The notes under the pieces are model-generated. The model was not told where the DNA came from. It ran no database searches and saw nothing but the letters and a program-made list of their open reading frames with translations. A stretch of DNA of 14,597 nucleotides from Pseudomonadota bacterium (GTDB taxonomy: Bacteria; Pseudomonadota; Gammaproteobacteria; Burkholderiales; Burkholderiaceae_C), in NCBI GenBank assembly GCA_023435325.1, contig JAEYRT010000028.1:1-14597 (forward strand), written 5' to 3'. Position numbers and translations under genes: made by a program. Numbering within the stretch: the first letter of the stretch is position 1; the number at the start of each line of letters is the position of its first letter. Positions 11,925 through 14,597 of the stretch are shown here, piece by piece.

Positions 11925-14597
11925 TCAACCCAGCCACTTGCGGGCATTGCGCCATACCCGCATCCAGGGGCTGAATTCGGACTTGCCGCCCGCCTTGTCG
12001 TAGTCCACCCAGCTCATCTGGATGTTGCGGAACACGCGCTCGGGGTGGGGCATCATGGCGGTGAAGCGGCCATCGGCCGTGGTCACTGCCGTCAAGCCAC
12101 CGGCCGAGCCGTTGGGGTTGAACGGATACTGCTCGGTGGGCTGGCCGTGGTTGTCCACATAGCGCATGGCTTTGAGCACTTGCGCTTCGTTGCCACGGAA
12201 CTTGAAGTTGGCATAACCCTCGCCGTGCGCCACGGCAATCGGCAGGCGCGAGCCAGCCATGCCCTGCAGGAAGATGGAGGGCGACTCCAGCACTTCCACC
12301 ATCGACAAGCGCGCTTCAAAGCGGTTGCTCTGGTTTTGCGTAAAGCGTGGCCAGTCCTGCGCGCCAGGAATGATGTCGGCCAGCTCGGCAAACATCTGGC
12401 AGCCGTTGCACACGCCCAGACCGAAAGTGTCTTGGCGGCCAAAGAAGGCCTGGAACTGCTCGGACAGGCGGTCGTTGAACGTGATCGAACGTGCCCAGCC
12501 AATGCCAGCGCCCAGCGTGTCGCCGTAGCTGAAGCCACCGCAGGCCACCACACCGGCAAAGTCCTTGAGCTGCGCGCGGCCCGACTGCAGGTCGGTCATG
12601 TGCACGTCCACGGCTTCAAAACCGGCTTCGGTAAAGGCGTAAGCCATTTCCACGTGGGAGTTCACGCCCTGCTCGCGCAACACGGCCACACGGGGCTGGG
12701 CTTGCAGATTCAGGAACGGCGCAGCCACGTTGTCCTGTGGATCAAACGTCAGGTGCACATGCATGCCGGGGTCGGCAGGCTCACCAGCGGCAGCGTGCTC
12801 GCTGTCGGCACAGACGGGGTTGTCGCGCTGCTGGGCAATCTTCCAGCTCACGGCATCCCAAACCTGGTGCAGATCGCTCAAGCTTGCGCCAAACACCTTG
12901 TTCGCATCACGCCAGATCTGCAACTCACCCTTGCCTGCATCCACGGGCGACGCAGCAGGACGGGTTTTGCCGATGATGTTCGAGCACTGAATCAGACCAT
13001 GCGCGCGCAGCACGTCCATCACTGCGCTGCGGTCTTCCGTGCGGATCTGCAGCACCACACCCAGCTCTTCATTGAACAGGGCGCGCAGGGTTTGCTCTTC
13101 ACGGCGACCCGCGACTTGCTTGCCCCAGTTCTTGCCTTCGCCCGAATCCATGCGGCTGTCAGAGATACCGTCACCTTCGGTGATCAGCATGTCCACATTC
13201 AGTGCCACGCCCACGTGGCCGGCAAAGGCCATTTCCGCCACGGTGGCCAGCAAGCCACCGTCGCCCTTGTCGTGGTAGGCCAGGATCTTGCCCGCCGCAC
13301 GCAGTTCGTTCACGGCATCGACCAGCGCGATCAAATCCTTGGCGTCATCCAGATCAGGTGTTTCATTGCCCGACTGGTTCAGCACCTGACCAATGATGGA
13401 GCCACCCATGCGGTTCTTGCCGCGGCCCAGGTCGATCAGCACCAAAGACGAATCTTCCACTTCAGCATTCAACTGGGGAGTCAGGGTGGTGCGCACATCG
13501 TCGATCGAAGCAAAGCCGGTGATCAGCAAGCTCACGGGCGATGTCACCTTCTTGGTCACACCGTTCTCGGTCCACTGCGTGCGCATGGACAGGCTGTCCT
13601 TGCCCACAGGAATCGAGATGTTCAGCGCGGGGCACAGCTCCATGCCCACCGCCTTCACGGTGGCGTACAGGTCTGCGTCTTCACCGGGCTCGCCACAGGC
13701 AGCCATCCAGTTGGCCGACATCTTGACCTTGGACAGCTCAATCGGCGCTGCCAGCATATTGGTGATGGCTTCCGCCACCGCCATGCGGCCCGAAGCTGGC
13801 GCGTTGATGGCTGCCAGCGGCGTGCGCTCGCCCATGGCCATGGCTTCGCCCTTGAAGCCCTTGAAGTCCGCCAGGGTCACGGCCACGTCGGCCACCGGCA
13901 CCTGCCAGGGGCCAACCATCTGGTCGCGGTGGGTCAGGCCACCCACAGCGCGGTCGCCAATGGTGATCAGGAAGCGCTTGGAGGCCACGGTGGGGTGGGC
14001 CAGCACTTCAATCACGGCCTTTTCCAGCGGCAGGCCGTTCAGGTCCATGGCAGGCAACTCGCGCTTCACAGTCGCCACATCTTTGGTCATTTTTGGTGGC
14101 TTGCCCAGCAGCACGTCCATGGGCATGTTCACGGGGAACTTCTGGTCGCCGGATTCCACGGCCGTATCTTCCAGAATCAGCTCGCGCTCTTCGGTCGCCA
14201 CGCCGATCACGGCAAAGGGGCAACGCTCACGTTCGCAGAAAGCGGTGAATTGTTCCAGCGATTCGGGCGCAATCGCCATCACATAGCGTTCTTGCGATTC
14301 GTTGGACCAGATTTCCTTGGGCGCCAAACCGGACTCTTCCAGGTTCACCTTGCGCAGGTCAAAACGTGCACCACGGCCGGCGTCGTTGGTCAACTCGGGG
14401 AAAGCGTTGGACAAACCACCGGCACCCACGTCGTGGATGGCCAAAATAGGGTTGTCTGCACCCTGCTGCCAGCAGTGGTTGATCACCTCTTGCGCACGGC
14501 GCTCAATCTCAGGGTTGCCGCGCTGCACGGAGTCAAAGTCCAATTCCGCAGCGTTCGTGCCCGAAGCCATGGAGCTGGCTGCACCACCGCCCATGCC
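11925..14597 (-). CDS. purL: Phosphoribosylformylglycinamidine synthase (partial, N-terminus outside window)
   Basis: The visible 890 codons are the C-terminal two thirds of a large single-chain PurL (about 1,300 residues in the family). It converts FGAR, glutamine and ATP to FGAM in purine synthesis. The frame is open through the right edge. It begins in the FGAM synthase part (GGMGGGAASSM, and AIHDVGAGGLSNAFPEL), continues through the second PurM-like half (DRAVGGLTHRDQMVGPWQVP, PVGKDSLSMRT, YHDKGDGGLLATVAEMAFAG), and ends with the glutamine amidotransferase domain. That domain has GGFSYGDTLGAG, the nucleophile Cys in GVCNGCQM (codon 12408-12410) and the HPE pair in MMPHPERV (12039-12047). 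All catalytic residues visible are intact. A terminator follows. Confidence 0.97.
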   Translation of the reverse strand, partial: GMGGGAASSMASGTNAAELDFDSVQRGNPEIERRAQEVINHCWQQGADNPILAIHDVGAGGLSNAFPELTNDAGRGARFDLRKVNLEESGLAPKEIWSNESQERYVMAIAPESLEQFTAFCERERCPFAVIGVATEERELILEDTAVESGDQKFPVNMPMDVLLGKPPKMTKDVATVKRELPAMDLNGLPLEKAVIEVLAHPTVASKRFLITIGDRAVGGLTHRDQMVGPWQVPVADVAVTLADFKGFKGEAMAMGERTPLAAINAPASGRMAVAEAITNMLAAPIELSKVKMSANWMAACGEPGEDADLYATVKAVGMELCPALNISIPVGKDSLSMRTQWTENGVTKKVTSPVSLLITGFASIDDVRTTLTPQLNAEVEDSSLVLIDLGRGKNRMGGSIIGQVLNQSGNETPDLDDAKDLIALVDAVNELRAAGKILAYHDKGDGGLLATVAEMAFAGHVGVALNVDMLITEGDGISDSRMDSGEGKNWGKQVAGRREEQTLRALFNEELGVVLQIRTEDRSAVMDVLRAHGLIQCSNIIGKTRPAASPVDAGKGELQIWRDANKVFGASLSDLHQVWDAVSWKIAQQRDNPVCADSEHAAAGEPADPGMHVHLTFDPQDNVAAPFLNLQAQPRVAVLREQGVNSHVEMAYAFTEAGFEAVDVHMTDLQSGRAQLKDFAGVVACGGFSYGDTLGAGIGWARSITFNDRLSEQFQAFFGRQDTFGLGVCNGCQMFAELADIIPGAQDWPRFTQNQSNRFEARLSMVEVLESPSIFLQGMAGSRLPIAVAHGEGYANFKFRGNEAQVLKAMRYVDNHGQPTEQYPFNPNGSAGGLTAVTTADGRFTAMMPHPERVFRNIQMSWVDYDKAGGKSEFSPWMRVWRNARKWLG

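Overview
The window looks like chromosomal DNA of a betaproteobacterium in the Comamonadaceae (Comamonas, Delftia or Acidovorax-like). GC is moderately high. Protein termini and motifs fit this family: the ligase N-terminus, the PurL C-terminal half and DUF2789. Two intergenic copies of a short element reading ATAGCTGCTARCGCTTGC on one strand resemble a palindromic repeat that I recall being common in this family. No rRNA, tRNA, CRISPR array, transposase, integrase or phage gene was found, so this is mostly core chromosome with a few small accessory genes.

Layout from left to right. At 1-25 only the start of a leftward gene is present, followed by a terminator and half a repeat. At 270-1976 (minus) lies a fatty-acyl-CoA ligase, and at 2181-2729 (minus) a small orphan HExxH protein of the DUF4157/'vgr-related' type. 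Divergent from it at 2843-4933 (plus) is a large-subunit catalase (KatE), closed by a strong terminator. An SDR oxidoreductase of the YghA/YdaD stress type follows at 5109-6119 (plus). Next come two small low-complexity genes back to back: a proline-rich protein (6123-6338, minus) and a Gln/Asn-rich protein (6527-6796, plus) with its own ribosome binding site and terminator. A DEDDy 3'-5' exonuclease (6965-7720) and O-acetylhomoserine sulfhydrylase MetY (7865-9142) continue rightward. Leftward genes are an OmpW-type porin (9283-9879), a DUF808/YedI membrane protein with a long structured leader (10038-11045), and the C-terminal two thirds of PurL (11925-14597, entering from the right edge). 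A DUF2789 gene (11461-11718, plus) and a complete two-arm palindromic repeat sit between the last two.

The genes do not form one operon; nearly every one has its own terminator. The only functional grouping is oxidative/general stress: KatE, the stress-type SDR and perhaps the two low-complexity proteins. The Gln/Asn-rich gene has a CTACACT element upstream that resembles a sigma-S -10 box. MetY (methionine/cysteine), PurL (purines), the acyl-CoA ligase (lipids), OmpW and DUF808 (envelope) are independent housekeeping units. The points most worth a second look are the divergent low-complexity gene pair, the Cys in KatE at the site of the His-Tyr crosslink of E. coli HPII (the arrangement of Neurospora catalase-1), and the structured leader of the DUF808 gene.
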